A stretch of DNA of 64,000 bases from Duganella flavida (GTDB taxonomy: Bacteria > Pseudomonadota > Gammaproteobacteria > Burkholderiales > Burkholderiaceae_D). The stretch is from contig NZ_WWCN01000014.1 of the NCBI RefSeq assembly GCF_009857445.1, positions 1 through 64,000 of the forward strand, given 5' to 3'. Position 1 is the first letter of the stretch. Every line of letters begins with the position of its first letter. The notes beneath the pieces were generated by a model. It ran no database searches. It saw only the letters and a list, made by a program, of their open reading frames with translations, and was not told the DNA's origin. Position numbers and translations under genes: made by a program. Of the stretch, positions 53,420 to 63,712 are shown piece after piece.

Positions 53420-53806
53420 TCAAGGTTTGGAACGATTGCCCGAGCTGCTGCCACGTCCACCACGGCTGTTGTCGCTGTCGTCCTGATCCTGGTCGTCTTT
53501 AGCGGTGGAGCCGCCCTTGCTGCCGCCGCTAGTGCCGCTGGTGCCACTCTGCGAGCTGCCGCCGGTGGTCGCGCTCTGGCTGCTGCGCCCCGCATCGTTC
53601 TTGTGGCTCATGCTGCCGGCGCGGCGCGCCTCTTCCGAGGTGAATTCGTGGGCCGTGCCTTTTTCATGCGCGGCACGACCGCCTTCCGCAGCGATTTCGC
53701 GCTGCTGTTCCGGGTCCATGGAAGCGAAACCGCGTTTGCTGGTATCGCCGCTTTGTTTATTGCCCGCTTTCTCGTCTTGTTTGTTGCCTTTGTCGCTGGT
53801 TGCCAT
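53420..53806 (-). CDS. KGG-domain general stress protein
   Basis: 128 residues, hydrophilic. One KGG-type unit (KRGFASMDPEQQREIAAEGGRAAH) followed by a second, partial one (TSEEARRAGSMSH), then a Ser/Gly/Thr- and Asp-rich tail of ~55 residues. Relatives (GsiB/YciG-like) are induced by heat, starvation or osmotic stress. AAGGAGA precedes the ATG. Monocistronic. Confidence 0.85.
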   Translation of the reverse strand: MATSDKGNKQDEKAGNKQSGDTSKRGFASMDPEQQREIAAEGGRAAHEKGTAHEFTSEEARRAGSMSHKNDAGRSSQSATTGGSSQSGTSGTSGGSKGGSTAKDDQDQDDSDNSRGGRGSSSGNRSKP

Positions 53807-53919
53807 GATGATCTCCTTGTAAGAACTGCCCCTGCTTTCGTCACAGGAGCAGTCATCCTAGTTCACCAACTGGGCAACGGCTGTAGGACTTACGCAGCAG
53901 GCATTGTAGGAGAACGGCA

Positions 53920-54567
53920 TCACGGAACTTCCAGCACGGCCTCGCCGCTGGTAACAAATACCCGCTCCCCCGGCTGCGGCTGCACCGCATGACCGCCAGT
54001 GAAAACGCCAAACGACGGCAGCAGCAGTTGGCCGGGGGACAGCAGGAAGCACGGCAGGCGCAGCGTCTCCCAGCCGGCGCGCAAGTGATACACCGGATGC
54101 ACATGGCCAGCCAGCACATGGCTGCCGTCCACCAGCTGCGGGTGATGGCAACATGCAAACGGCCCGCGCAGATAAGGTTCGTCCACCACCGTCATGCCGA
54201 GTTCCGCTGGCGGATCGCCAGCGTGGGCATCATGATTGCCGCGCACCAAAGTCAGCTGCAATTGCGGCCAGCGCGCACGCCACGCTTGCATCGCCGCCAG
54301 CGTGGCCGGCGCGCGCGCCGTGCGCGCGTGCAGAAAGTCGCCGAGGAACAGGATTTCCCGCACCGGATAGCGCGCCAGCAGCCCATCGAGCCCCGCAAGA
54401 TTCGCTTCGGTAGTGCCGCCTGGAACCGGTACGCCTAGCGCGCGGAAAGCGGCGGCCTTGCCGAAATGGATATCGGCCACTACCAGCAGCTCGCCGCGCG
54501 GCCAGTACAGCGCTTTCTGCGGCAACAGCAGCAGCTGTTCGCCGGCCACGGTCTGGGCCAGGCTCAT
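53920..54567 (-). CDS. pdeM: Ligase-associated phosphoesterase/endonuclease PdeM
   Basis: 215 residues, calcineurin-like metallophosphoesterase: [31 protein letters not shown]. It belongs to the ligase-associated DNA damage response PdeM family. Its ATG overlaps the helicase stop by four bases; last gene of the four-gene repair operon. Confidence 0.92.
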   Translation of the reverse strand: MSLAQTVAGEQLLLLPQKALYWPRGELLVVADIHFGKAAAFRALGVPVPGGTTEANLAGLDGLLARYPVREILFLGDFLHARTARAPATLAAMQAWRARWPQLQLTLVRGNHDAHAGDPPAELGMTVVDEPYLRGPFACCHHPQLVDGSHVLAGHVHPVYHLRAGWETLRLPCFLLSPGQLLLPSFGVFTGGHAVQPQPGERVFVTSGEAVLEVP

Positions 54568-56996
54568 GGCCCGGCCGCCCGTTCCAGCTGGCGCACCATG
54601 CGCGCCACCCGGTCCGACAGCTTCTCAGTGCTGAGCTTTTCACGGAAGCGCTCCACCATCAGCGCAAAGCCGAACGGCGTGGCGCGCTTGATGGCGTGGA
54701 AGCGCACCAGACGCGCCTGCAACGCCAGCAAGGTGGCGCGCAAACGCCCCAGTTCCAGCTCCTGTTCCAACACCTCGCGCTGCGCCTGCGTCAGCAGCAG
54801 ATTGCTGGCGTCGTGCTTGCTAAAGACGGAGTAAAACAGCGACGACGAGGCTTGCAACTGGCGCGCACTCTTGCCCTGGCCTGGATAGCCCTGGAACACC
54901 AGCCCGGCGACGCGGGCGATTTCGCGAAAGCGGCGCTGCGCCATCTCGCTGGCATTCAGACTGGCCAGCACGTCTTCCAGCAAGTGCTCGATACTGAACA
55001 GCCCAACCTCGGCGCCGACGCCGGCATCCAGCAGCGTGGCCCAGTCCACTGCTTGCGCCGACAGCAGCTCCAGTCCGTAATCATTGATCGCCATCGAAAA
55101 CGTCACTGGCTGCTGGCGGCCGACCCGGTAGGCCAGAAGCGCGGCCAGCCCCAGGTGCACCGAGCGGCCGGCAAACGGAAACATGAACAGATGCCAGCCC
55201 TCCCGGCTGTGCATGGTTTCGATCACCGTGTCCTGCGCCGTCGGCAGCGACGACCAGCGCTGCTGGATCTCCAGCAGCGGCTTGAGCGCCTGCATTTCCG
55301 GTCCCTCGTAGCGGCCCTCCTGGGCCAGTTCCAGTTGCGCCAGCGCCGCGTGCGCCAGTTCCGACGACATCGGCATGCGCCCGCCCTGCCAGCGCGGCAC
55401 CGCGCCGCGCGCGCCAGTGGCGCGCCGGACATAGGCGGTCATCTCATGCAGGCGCACAAATTCGAGGATGCGACCGGCAAATAGAAAGTGGTCGCCCTTA
55501 CGCAGCCGCGCGATAAACGATTCCTCGACGCTGCCGAGCCGCCCGCCGCTGACGTACTTCACCTGCAAGGAGGCGTCGGCCACAATGGTGCCGATGCCCA
55601 TGCGGTGACGCCGTCCCAGCGCTACATCCGGCACCCGGTACACGCCGTCCTCATCCGGCAGCACGCGGCGGTATTCCGGATACGCCACCAGCGTCTGGCC
55701 GCCGCACGCGACGAAATCCAGCGCCCATTGCCATTCTTCATCGCTGAGGTCGCGGTAAGACCAGGCGCTGCGCACTTCCGCCAGCAAGTCCGGCGCGCGA
55801 AAGCCGCCGCCCAGCGCGATGGTGACCAGATGCTGCACCAGCACGTCGAGCGGCTTGTGCGGCACCGGCCGCGCCTCGATATCGCGCGCGGCCACGGCGC
55901 GAATCGCACCGGCCGCCTCCAGCAGTTCCAGGCTTTGCGTCGGCACCAGCGTCAGGCGCGACACCCGGCCCGGCGCGTGACCGCTGCGTCCGGCCCGCTG
56001 CAGCAGCCGCGCGATGCCCTTGGCGCTGCCGATTTGCAGCACCCGTTCGACCGGCAGAAAATCGACTCCGAGGTCCAGGCTGGAGGTACACACCACCGCT
56101 TTCAGCTGCCCTTGTTTCAGGCCCAACTCCACCCACTCGCGTACGGCCTTGTCCAGCGAGCCGTGATGCAGCGCAATCAGCCCGGCCCAGTCGGGCCGCG
56201 CATCAAGCAAGTGCTGATACCACAGCTCGGCTTGCGAACGGGTATTGGTGAACACCAGCGTGGTCGCGTGACTGGCGATTTCCTCGACCACTGGCGCCAG
56301 CATTTGCAAGCCCAGGTGCCCACCCCACGGAAAACGCGACGGCGAGGCCGGGATCAGGGTATCGATGACCATCTGCTTGGCGACCTGGCCTTCAATGATG
56401 ACGCCATCCGGCATCAACGCCTGGCGTGCGCATTCGAGGTTGCCGAGTGTGGCCGACAGCCCCCACACCAGCAAGCCCGGCTGCCAATGGCGCAAGCGCG
56501 CCAGCGCCAGCTGAGTCTGCACACCGCGCTTGTTGCCCATCAGTTCGTGCCATTCATCGACCACCACCATCTGCAGATGGCGGAAGCGCTCGGCTGCGTC
56601 CGCTTGACTGAGCAGCAAGGTCAGGCTTTCCGGCGTGGTAATCAGGGCGTCCGGCAGACGCTTGTTCTGGCGCGCGCGCTGGGCAGAGCTGATGTCGCCG
56701 CTGCGCACTTCCACCCGCCAGTCCGGGGCGGCTTCCTGTAGCGCGCGCAAGGTGTCAGCGGCCAGTGCACGCATCGGCGTCAGCCACAGGATGCGCACCC
56801 CGGCCGGCGTCCGTGCGCCGCTTGCCTGCACAGCGGCGGCGCGCTGCAAGGCCGCAAACCAGACAGCATAAGTCTTGCCGGCGCCGGTACTCGCATGCAG
56901 CAAGCCCGAACGGCCGGCCGCCGCCGCCGCCCACACCGCGCGCTGGAATGGGAACACGCGCCAGCCGCGTGCAGCAAACCACTGCTCGGCATTCAT
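54564..56996 (-). CDS. Ligase-associated Lhr-type DEXH-box helicase
   Basis: 810 residues. RecA-1 domain with Walker [22 protein letters not shown] (DEVH variant DEWH), TALI-type TPESLTLLL and LSATLGN; RecA-2 domain with [20 protein letters not shown] and [11 protein letters not shown]; then the winged-helix and Lhr-specific C-terminal region (about 430-800). Relatives translocate 3'-5' on single-stranded DNA. Four-base overlaps with the ligase before it and pdeM after it. Confidence 0.93.
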   Translation of the reverse strand: MNAEQWFAARGWRVFPFQRAVWAAAAAGRSGLLHASTGAGKTYAVWFAALQRAAAVQASGARTPAGVRILWLTPMRALAADTLRALQEAAPDWRVEVRSGDISSAQRARQNKRLPDALITTPESLTLLLSQADAAERFRHLQMVVVDEWHELMGNKRGVQTQLALARLRHWQPGLLVWGLSATLGNLECARQALMPDGVIIEGQVAKQMVIDTLIPASPSRFPWGGHLGLQMLAPVVEEIASHATTLVFTNTRSQAELWYQHLLDARPDWAGLIALHHGSLDKAVREWVELGLKQGQLKAVVCTSSLDLGVDFLPVERVLQIGSAKGIARLLQRAGRSGHAPGRVSRLTLVPTQSLELLEAAGAIRAVAARDIEARPVPHKPLDVLVQHLVTIALGGGFRAPDLLAEVRSAWSYRDLSDEEWQWALDFVACGGQTLVAYPEYRRVLPDEDGVYRVPDVALGRRHRMGIGTIVADASLQVKYVSGGRLGSVEESFIARLRKGDHFLFAGRILEFVRLHEMTAYVRRATGARGAVPRWQGGRMPMSSELAHAALAQLELAQEGRYEGPEMQALKPLLEIQQRWSSLPTAQDTVIETMHSREGWHLFMFPFAGRSVHLGLAALLAYRVGRQQPVTFSMAINDYGLELLSAQAVDWATLLDAGVGAEVGLFSIEHLLEDVLASLNASEMAQRRFREIARVAGLVFQGYPGQGKSARQLQASSSLFYSVFSKHDASNLLLTQAQREVLEQELELGRLRATLLALQARLVRFHAIKRATPFGFALMVERFREKLSTEKLSDRVARMVRQLERAAGP

Positions 56997-58612
56997 GGCG
57001 CAGCCAGCAGATTTTTCAACGACGCCAGCGTGTCAGCCTCTTCGATCGACTTGTCTTCACGCCGCCGTAAAATGCGCGGGAAGCGCACCGCTACGCCGGA
57101 CTTGTGGCGCGGCGAACTGGCAATCCCTTCAAAGCCGATTTCAAACACCATGCTGGGCGTGACGCTGCGCACTGGGCCGAATTTTTCGATGGTGGTTTTG
57201 CGGATCGCCTGGTCAACCTGGGTGATCTCGGCATCGGTTAGGCCGGAGTAGGCCTTGGCGAACGGCACCAGCGTGCGCTGCTCATCCCACACGGCGAAAG
57301 TGTAGTCGGTGTATAGCGAGGCGCGGCGACCGTGGCCGGCCTGGGCGTAAATCAACACCGCATCAACGCTGTAGGGATCGATCTTCCATTTCCACCAGGT
57401 GCCGACGTTTTTGGTGCGGCCGACGCCATAATGGGCGTCGCGCGCTTTCAGCATCATGCCTTCCACCCCGCGCGCGCGCGACTCGGTGCGGATCTGCGCC
57501 AGCTGCGCCCAGCTATCGGCCACAATCAGCGGCGACAAGCGCAGTTGCGGCGCGCCCGGCAGGCTGGCAATCAACTGCTCCAGCAGGCGGCGGCGCTCAG
57601 CCTGCGGCGTGCTGCGCAGGTCGCGGCCATCAAGCTCCAGTAAATCATAGGCTACCAACACTGCCGGCAGTTCGCCCAGCAGGCGCGCCGATACCTGCTT
57701 GCGGCCCATGCGCTTTTGCAGGTCCGCAAACGGGGCCGGTGCAGCGTCGCCGTGCCAGATCAGAATTTCGCCGTCCAGCACCACACCATCCGGCAGGCGC
57801 AGCACCGCCAGTTCAGGGAAGCGCTCGGTGATTAAATCCTCGCCGCGCGACCACAGCCAGGTTTGGCCTTCGCGCCGCACCAGCTGGGCGCGCATGCCGT
57901 CGTACTTCCATTCGATTTGCCAGTCGTCCAGCGCGCCCAGCGTGGCGGGCTCGCGCTCCAGCTGGTGCGCCAGGAAAAACGGATACGGCTGGCCGCCGCG
58001 CTGAGCATGTTCTTGCGGTGTGTGGGCGGCGATCAGCTGCAAATAGCCGGCTGCGGTGGGACTGACGCCGCCATCAGTCCAGCCCATCAGGCGCTGGGCG
58101 ATCAGCTTGCTGTCCAGGCCGGCAATGGCGCTCAGCGCGCGCGTCACCAGCAAGCGCGAGACGCCGACCCGGAAGCCGCCGCCGATCAGCTTGATCAGCA
58201 GAAAACGCTCGCGGGCATCGAGCTGGTCCCAGTAACTGAACAGCGCGGCGCGTACTGCCTCCGGCGAGGCCCCACGCAGCGGCGCGATGCCAAGCTCGAT
58301 CCAGTCGGCCAGCCCGATCTCGCTCGGATGGCGCGGCGGAGGCAGGATGTGGGCGATGGTTTCAGCCAGATCGCCGACGGCGTGGTAGCACTCATCGAAC
58401 AGCCATTCCTCCAGGCCGGCGTATTCCATCGCGAACTGGCGCAGCAGCTTGGTCGGCACCGCCTGGCGGGGCTTGCCGCCGGCCAGAAAATAGACCGCCC
58501 ATGCCGCATCCTGCGGCGCGGCGCTGGCAAAATAGGCTTGCAACGCCGCCAGCTTGCGATTGGTGGCCGTGGTCTCGTCGAGTGCGGCGTACAGGCGGGC
58601 AAACTCACGCAT
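56993..58612 (-). CDS. ATP-dependent DNA ligase
   Basis: 539 residues. N-terminal DNA-binding domain, adenylation domain with nucleophile Lys236 in [16 protein letters not shown] (motif III), motif [11 protein letters not shown] and motif V TWWKWK, then the OB domain. The start at 58612 (MREFARLY) agrees with relatives; the longer frame to 58771 lies inside the exonuclease gene. It is separate from the NAD-dependent replicative ligase. Second gene of the operon, overlapping the exonuclease by eight bases. Confidence 0.94.
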   Translation of the reverse strand: MREFARLYAALDETTATNRKLAALQAYFASAAPQDAAWAVYFLAGGKPRQAVPTKLLRQFAMEYAGLEEWLFDECYHAVGDLAETIAHILPPPRHPSEIGLADWIELGIAPLRGASPEAVRAALFSYWDQLDARERFLLIKLIGGGFRVGVSRLLVTRALSAIAGLDSKLIAQRLMGWTDGGVSPTAAGYLQLIAAHTPQEHAQRGGQPYPFFLAHQLEREPATLGALDDWQIEWKYDGMRAQLVRREGQTWLWSRGEDLITERFPELAVLRLPDGVVLDGEILIWHGDAAPAPFADLQKRMGRKQVSARLLGELPAVLVAYDLLELDGRDLRSTPQAERRRLLEQLIASLPGAPQLRLSPLIVADSWAQLAQIRTESRARGVEGMMLKARDAHYGVGRTKNVGTWWKWKIDPYSVDAVLIYAQAGHGRRASLYTDYTFAVWDEQRTLVPFAKAYSGLTDAEITQVDQAIRKTTIEKFGPVRSVTPSMVFEIGFEGIASSPRHKSGVAVRFPRILRRREDKSIEEADTLASLKNLLAAP

Positions 58613-59660
58613 CGCGGTCCCCTTCGGTGGTGGTGTCCACTGGTTCGGCAACGACCGCAGACGCGGCGTCTTCCGCCTCGTCGTCGCCGTACTCGGTATC
58701 GAAGCCGCTGGCCTGCAAGCCTTGTTGCTGCAACCAGCGCACCAATACCGCAATCGAACCGTGCGTGACAATCACCCGCGAAGCGCCGGTATCGGCAATC
58801 GCTGATAGCAAGCCCGGCCAGTCGGCATGGTCGGATAACACGAAGCCACGATCGACACCGCGCCGCCGGCGCGCGCCGCGCAGCTGCATCCAGCCGCTGG
58901 CAAAGGCATCGCTGTAATCGCCGAAGCGCTTGATCCACGGTGAACCTGCTGCCGACGGCGGCGCCAGCACCAGTGCGCTGCCAAGCTCGCTCTTGGCGAC
59001 CTGATCCACCATCAATGTGGGCGGTAGCCATACACCTTCATCGCGGTAGACCTGGTTGAGGTTTTGTACCGCGCCGTGGCAGATGATGGAGCCGATGCTT
59101 GAATCGAGTCCGCTCAGCATGCGCTGTGCCTTGCCGAAGCTGTAGCCGAGCAGCACGCTGGTACGCTGCTGCGCTGCATTGGCGGCCCACCATGCATTGA
59201 TTTCGTCTTCAATCTCCTGCTGCGGCCGCCAACGGTAGATCGGCAAGCCAAAGGTCGATTCGGTAATGAAGGTATGGCAGCGCACTGGTTCGAACGGCGT
59301 ACATGTGCGGTCCGGCTCGACTTTGTAATCGCCGGAGGCCACCCACACTTCACCACGGTATTCCATCCGCACTTGCGCCGAACCCAGCACGTGGCCGGCC
59401 GGATGCAGCGACACCGTCACGCCGTTGTGCAGCACTTGCTCGCCGTAGGCCAGACCGGTGACGTTGATCGGACCCAGCCGAGACTTCAGCACATTCACCC
59501 CTGCGGCGGCGCTCAGGTAATGCTGATGGCCGCCGCGCGCATGATCGCCATGCGCGTGGGTGATCACAGCGCGCTCGACCGGCCGCCAGGGGTCGATGTA
59601 AAACTGGCCGGGCACACAGTACAGGCCCTCGCGGCGGACGATCACCATATCTCCGGACAT
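58605..59660 (-). CDS. Ligase-associated DNA exonuclease (MBL fold, beta-CASP-like)
   Basis: 351 residues. Metal-binding motif HAHGDHARGG near residue 35, LHPAGHVLGSAQV, SGDYKVEPD, TESTFGLP, and a late HGSIA. The family is the ligase-associated exonuclease related to SNM1/Artemis-type nucleases. First gene of exo-lig-lhr-pdeM, a conserved DNA-repair set. The last ~25 residues are acidic. No SOS box was found in the 70 bases upstream. Confidence 0.92.
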   Translation of the reverse strand: MSGDMVIVRREGLYCVPGQFYIDPWRPVERAVITHAHGDHARGGHQHYLSAAAGVNVLKSRLGPINVTGLAYGEQVLHNGVTVSLHPAGHVLGSAQVRMEYRGEVWVASGDYKVEPDRTCTPFEPVRCHTFITESTFGLPIYRWRPQQEIEDEINAWWAANAAQQRTSVLLGYSFGKAQRMLSGLDSSIGSIICHGAVQNLNQVYRDEGVWLPPTLMVDQVAKSELGSALVLAPPSAAGSPWIKRFGDYSDAFASGWMQLRGARRRRGVDRGFVLSDHADWPGLLSAIADTGASRVIVTHGSIAVLVRWLQQQGLQASGFDTEYGDDEAEDAASAVVAEPVDTTTEGDRDA

Positions 59661-59732
59661 AGACGGCTTTCAACTAACGATAGCCGATGGTATCACCCGA
59701 TAACGCTGCAGTCTGTCAGACAACGCACCAAG

Positions 59733-59912
59733 TCACATAGGGTCGATCAGGTCCGCCATAAAATAAACATTGTCATTTTCCTCACGCTCAAAGCGCAGGC
59801 GTTCTTCGCCGATCAGCAGCAGCATCTCGACGTCGAAGGCGGGAAGTGGCGGCGCGGCGGTCTTGGGCTTTTTAGGCGTCGCACTGCTGGCGCGCTTTTT
59901 GTTGATGCTCAT
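59733..59912 (-). CDS. Small hypothetical protein
   Basis: 59 residues: basic N-terminus (MSINKKRASSATPKKPKTAAPPLP) and a more ordered C-terminal half (FDVEMLLLIGEERLRFEREE...VYFMADLIDP). No family recognised. The start at 59912 is strongly supported by GGAGGA seven bases upstream, whereas the longer frame has no ribosome site. It lies just upstream of the exonuclease operon in the same direction. Confidence 0.65.
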   Translation of the reverse strand: MSINKKRASSATPKKPKTAAPPLPAFDVEMLLLIGEERLRFEREENDNVYFMADLIDPM

Positions 59913-60069
59913 GTCTTCCTCCGCGTGGCAGGACTGGTGTGCAAACCAGAGTAATCCCTGCACTGCACCCGCGCTATCGGATACTGCTTACAAAAGGGGT
60001 AGGAACTCGTCGCGTTTTGGTCGGATAGGCTACCATATAGCCCTTCGCATCTTTATCGCACACCACATC

Positions 60070-60576
60070 ATGACTTTCACTATCAGCGACACCGCCTACG
60101 GCACCGACAGCGCCGACGCCAAAAACGCCATGTACAACGACCTGCGCCCGCAGCTGCAAGGCCTGGTCCACGGCGAGACCGACCTGATCGCCAACACCGC
60201 GAACTTCAGCTCGCTCGTATTCAACAGCATGCCGGACCTGAACTGGGCCGGCTTCTACTTCCTCAAGGGCGACGAACTGGTACTGGGCCCGTTCCAGGGC
60301 AAGCCGGCCTGCATCCGCATCAAAAAAGGTCGCGGCGTCTGCGGCACCACCGTGGTGGAAGGCAAATCCATCGTCGTGCCGGACGTGCACGCCTTCCCTG
60401 GCCACATTGCCTGTGACGTCAACTCGCGTTCCGAGCTGGTGGTGCCGGTGCGCGGCCCGGACGGCGCCATCGTTGGCGTGTTCGACCTCGACAGCCCGCT
60501 GCCTAACCGCTTCGATCAGACCGATGCGGACGGCATCGAATCGCTGGTGAAAGTGCTGGAAGCCACGCTGGTTTAA
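60070..60576 (+). CDS. msrC: Free methionine-(R)-sulfoxide reductase (GAF-type)
   Basis: 168 residues, single GAF domain. Redox cysteines Cys81 (KPACIRI), Cys91 (RGVCGTTV) and Cys115 (HIACDVNSRSE) match the three of the fRMsr family. Reduces free Met-R-sulfoxide with thioredoxin. The ATG at 60070 fits family length; the open frame begins much earlier inside other genes. Convergent with the sigma-factor gene (four-base overlap of stops). Confidence 0.93.
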   Translation: MTFTISDTAYGTDSADAKNAMYNDLRPQLQGLVHGETDLIANTANFSSLVFNSMPDLNWAGFYFLKGDELVLGPFQGKPACIRIKKGRGVCGTTVVEGKSIVVPDVHAFPGHIACDVNSRSELVVPVRGPDGAIVGVFDLDSPLPNRFDQTDADGIESLVKVLEATLV

Positions 60577-61889
60577 TGTACCTGGGCGCGCGCCAGCAGC
60601 AGCTGGCGTTCGCGTTCGTTTTGTGTCAGCGACGCGGCGCGCTCAAATTCTGAGCGCGCTTCGTTGTGACGTCCCAGCTTGGCCAGCAAGTCGCCGCGCA
60701 CGCTGGGCAGCAGATGGTAGTGCTGCAGGGCCGGCGCATCGAGCAGACCATCCACCACTTCCAATCCCGCTTGCGGCCCGTAGGCCATAGCCAGCGCGAC
60801 TGCACGGTTCAATTCCACAATCGGCGACGGCGACAGCTGCGCCAGAGCGTCATACAGCGCGGCGATCCGCTGCCAGTCCGTGCCTTCAGCGCGGCGCGCG
60901 CGTGCATGGCAAGCAGCGATGGCAGCTTGCAGCGCGTACGGTCCGAAGCCGCGTGTAGATCCCGACACACTCGGCGCAGCGGCGGTAGCCGGTGCCGGCG
61001 CCAGCGCGGTCTGCTCGGCGCGAGCTAATGCGGCGAGGCCGCGACGAATCAGCAGCTGGTCCCAGCGCGTGCGGTCCTGTTCCAGCAGCAGTATCGGCTC
61101 GCCCTTCGCGCTCACGCGGGCACGGGCGCGCGAGGATTGGATTTCCATCAGCGCCACGAGGCCGTGCACTTCCGGTTCGTTCGGCTGCAACTCGGCCAGA
61201 ATACGCCCCAGCCGCAGCGCCTCTTCGCACAAGGCAGGCCGCATCCAGTCCACGCCAGCGCTGGCGGAATAGCCTTCGTTATAAATCAGGTAGATCACTT
61301 GCAGCACCGATGCCAGACGCTCGCCCAGCTCGTGCGCGCGCGGCGCCTCGAACCGCACCTTGGCTTCCGCCAGTGTGCGCTTGGCGCGCACAATGCGCTG
61401 CGCCACCGTCTTCTCTGGCACGAGAAACGCCCGCGCAATTTCATCGGTACTCAGGCCGCCCAACATGCGCAAGGTCAGCGCCACGCGGCCATCGGTTGGC
61501 AGCACCGGGTGACAAGCCACGAACACCAGCCGCAGCAAATCATCCCCAATATCGTTTTCCAGCGCGTCGGCCACGGCGACGTCCAGATTGGGCGCCGCAT
61601 CCTGCAGCTGGCTGTCGATTTCGTAGCTGATGGCCGCTTCTTTTTCCGCATGCATCTGGCGATGACGCAGCACATCCAGTGCGCGATTTTTGGCGACAGT
61701 CGTCAGCCAGGCGGCAGGCTGCTCCGGCACACCGGTTTCGGGCCAACGCTCCAGCGCCTGCACCAGCGCATCCTGCGCCAGCTCCTCGGCCTGGCCGACA
61801 TCGCGCAGCATGCGCGCCAGCACCGCGATGATTTTGGCGGACTCCATCCGCCATACCGCTTCAACGATTTTGTGGACGTCAGCCGCCAC
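60573..61889 (-). CDS. ECF42-type RNA polymerase sigma factor with C-terminal extension
   Basis: 438 residues. Sigma-70 region 2 (AEELAQDALVQALERWPETG ... NRALDVLRHRQ) and region 4 (STDEIARAFLVPEKTVAQRIVRAKRTL), then a ~220-residue helical, TPR-like extension (HGLVALMEIQSSRARAR, SPIVELNRAVALA). This layout with DGPF-domain neighbours defines ECF42 sigma factors, in which the extension replaces an anti-sigma protein. Start is GTG at 61889 (VAADVHKIVEAVWRMES), overlapping the YCII gene by 11 bases; the frame is open to 62009 but not coding there. Confidence 0.9.
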   Translation of the reverse strand: MAADVHKIVEAVWRMESAKIIAVLARMLRDVGQAEELAQDALVQALERWPETGVPEQPAAWLTTVAKNRALDVLRHRQMHAEKEAAISYEIDSQLQDAAPNLDVAVADALENDIGDDLLRLVFVACHPVLPTDGRVALTLRMLGGLSTDEIARAFLVPEKTVAQRIVRAKRTLAEAKVRFEAPRAHELGERLASVLQVIYLIYNEGYSASAGVDWMRPALCEEALRLGRILAELQPNEPEVHGLVALMEIQSSRARARVSAKGEPILLLEQDRTRWDQLLIRRGLAALARAEQTALAPAPATAAAPSVSGSTRGFGPYALQAAIAACHARARRAEGTDWQRIAALYDALAQLSPSPIVELNRAVALAMAYGPQAGLEVVDGLLDAPALQHYHLLPSVRGDLLAKLGRHNEARSEFERAASLTQNERERQLLLARAQVH

Positions 61890-62691
61890 GGGCCGCTTTG
61901 CTGAAGGCGTTGCGCAAGCCCGCTTCCAGCAGTTCCGCGCGCATGCGTGCTTCAGCCGCCACCATCTCGGGCGTGAACTCGGTGTGTGCAACGCGCTCGC
62001 ACGCCTCACGCACTTCCAGCGTTATGTCGCCCGGCTGCGGATACGGATAAGCCTTGGCCCAGGCAATGGCCTCTTCCACCGTGGCCGCCTGCAGCATCCA
62101 GTAGCCGGCAATCAGCTCCTTCACTTCCGTGAACGGGCCATCCACCACCGAGGTTTTTGAATTGGCGTAGTGAACACGCGCCGAGCTGGCCGTGCCCTTC
62201 AATCCTTCACCGGCCAGCAGCACGCCTTGCTGCACGCCGGCTTCATTATGCTGGTTCATCACATCGATGACCTCCGGCGGCGGTTCCGCATCGGATTCGC
62301 TATCGGCGTCCGAGCGCAGGAACACCACATAGCGTGTGAGCGTTTCCTTGCGCTGCGGGATGGTGCCGGCCGCCGTGCCGCGTTCATCAAAGCCGACGCA
62401 GTTGCCAGGGCACCCGGCGTCGCGGATTTCATAGACTGCGCCACTATCGAACAGCGGCCACCAGCGCACCTGCTCGATAATGTCTTCGCGCGATTCGGCC
62501 TCCAGCAGCACAAAACCGGCTACCAGTTCCTTGGGCGAAAACGGGCCGCGCACCTCGCTCCATGCGCCCTCGCGGCGCAGCAGCCGCACCGCTTGCGCGC
62601 TGGGGCGCAGGAAGGTGCCCGGCTCCAGCGCCGGTGGTTGTATTCCTCGTTCCGTGCTCTGGTTGGCGCGGCGCAGTACCATGAATTCCAT
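61879..62691 (-). CDS. Fused double YCII/DGPF-domain protein
   Basis: 270 residues with two YCII-related domains. The C-terminal half is complete: RYVVFLRSDAD, (V)LLAGEGLKGT, VVDGPFTEVKELIAGYWMLQ. The N-terminal half keeps a variant RGPFSPKELVAGFVLLE but lacks the usual AGVLxxGExL stretch, as if it had lost ~30 residues, and has HRRG-free linkers with two Cys (AGCPGNCVGF). Directly upstream of the ECF42 sigma factor with overlap. Function unknown; DGPF proteins have no established reaction. Confidence 0.85.
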   Translation of the reverse strand: MEFMVLRRANQSTERGIQPPALEPGTFLRPSAQAVRLLRREGAWSEVRGPFSPKELVAGFVLLEAESREDIIEQVRWWPLFDSGAVYEIRDAGCPGNCVGFDERGTAAGTIPQRKETLTRYVVFLRSDADSESDAEPPPEVIDVMNQHNEAGVQQGVLLAGEGLKGTASSARVHYANSKTSVVDGPFTEVKELIAGYWMLQAATVEEAIAWAKAYPYPQPGDITLEVREACERVAHTEFTPEMVAAEARMRAELLEAGLRNAFSKAARGG

Positions 62692-62728
62692 TACATCATG
62701 CTCCAGACTAGACTTAGCCGATAAGGTA

Positions 62729-63142
62729 TCACAAGCGGGCGCGTAAAGCCTCCTCTTGCGCGATCACTTCCGGCGTGGCGGCGTCACCAAAGTCGCTGAT
62801 TTCAAACACCTGGCGGATTTCAATTTCCGACGGCACGTCGAACGGATTCGGACAGCGCTTCATCCACTCGATAGCCTCTTCCTTCGACTTGACTTGAATC
62901 AGCCAGAAACCGGCAATCAGCTCCTTGGTCTCGGCGAACGGGCCGTCGATCACGGTGCGGCTAGCGCCGTCGTAGCGAATGCGGGCGCCTTTCGAACTAG
63001 GCTGCAGCCCCTCGCCCGCCAGCATCACGCCGGCGTTGACCAGTTCTTCGTTGAACTTGCCCATCGCCGTCAGCAGCTCGGTGCTAGGCATCTTGCCGGC
63101 TTCGGAATCGGCGGTGGCTTTTACGATGATCATGAAACGCAT
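62729..63142 (-). CDS. YCII/DGPF-domain protein
   Basis: 137 residues, single YCII domain: MRFMIIVKATADSEAG, VNAGVMLAGEGLQPS, VIDGPFAETKELIAGFWLIQ, and an EIRQVFE C-terminus. Thirty-seven bases upstream of the fused protein, same orientation; presumably in the ECF42 operon or regulon. Confidence 0.9.
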   Translation of the reverse strand: MRFMIIVKATADSEAGKMPSTELLTAMGKFNEELVNAGVMLAGEGLQPSSKGARIRYDGASRTVIDGPFAETKELIAGFWLIQVKSKEEAIEWMKRCPNPFDVPSEIEIRQVFEISDFGDAATPEVIAQEEALRARL

Positions 63143-63160
63143 GAAGTTCTCCTGATTGGA

Positions 63161-63637
63161 TTATTGGCAGTCGGACGGTGCTTGCTGCTGCATCGCCGCC
63201 GCCATTTCTTCCGGCGTCATATCCTTCATGTGGGTGGCAATCGCCCAATGGTGGCCAAACGGATCGGTCACCTGCGCATAGCGGTCGCCCCAGAACATAT
63301 CGGCCGGCGGCATGCGCACCGAGGCGCCGGCATCAACCGCTTGCTTGAACGCGGCATCGGTATCGACCACATACATATGCAACGTGACCGGGCTGCCCTT
63401 CAGTGCCTTCGGACCGAGGCCACCGTATTCCGGGAAGTCGTCGGCCAGCATCAGCACCGAATCACCGATCTTCAGCGCGGCGTGCATCAAGCGGCCGTTC
63501 GGGCCAGGCATGCGCATGGTTTCAACGGCGTTAAAGGCTTTTTTGTAAAACTCGATAGCATCGGCCGCGCCTTCACAAACCAGGTGCGGGGTGATGCTGT
63601 GCATGTCTTTTGGGATTGGATCTACTTTTGCGTTCAT
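63161..63637 (-). CDS. VOC-family protein (PhnB-like)
   Basis: 158 residues of the glyoxalase/bleomycin-resistance fold: HSITPHLVCEGAADAIEFYKKAF, MHAALKIGDSVLMLAD, MFWGDRYAQVTDPFGHHWAIATH. This PhnB/KGG-type subfamily often accompanies YCII and ECF42 genes. AAGGAG lies seven bases before the ATG at 63637; the upstream extension to 63706 is unsupported. Substrate unknown. Confidence 0.9.
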   Translation of the reverse strand: MNAKVDPIPKDMHSITPHLVCEGAADAIEFYKKAFNAVETMRMPGPNGRLMHAALKIGDSVLMLADDFPEYGGLGPKALKGSPVTLHMYVVDTDAAFKQAVDAGASVRMPPADMFWGDRYAQVTDPFGHHWAIATHMKDMTPEEMAAAMQQQAPSDCQ

Positions 63638-63712
63638 GACGGTCTCCTTGGGGTGTGAACGGGTAACTCTATACCTACGACGAAGCAGCACACCATAAAT
63701 CGACACGTTTTT

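Noticed and set aside
58613-58771. Longer N-terminus for the ATP-dependent ligase
   Set aside because: It is a shadow of the exonuclease gene's 3' end; the ATG at 58612 agrees with relatives.
59664-59732. Possible SOS box upstream of the ligase-associated operon
   Set aside because: A CTGT occurs but without ACAG at the required eight-base spacing.
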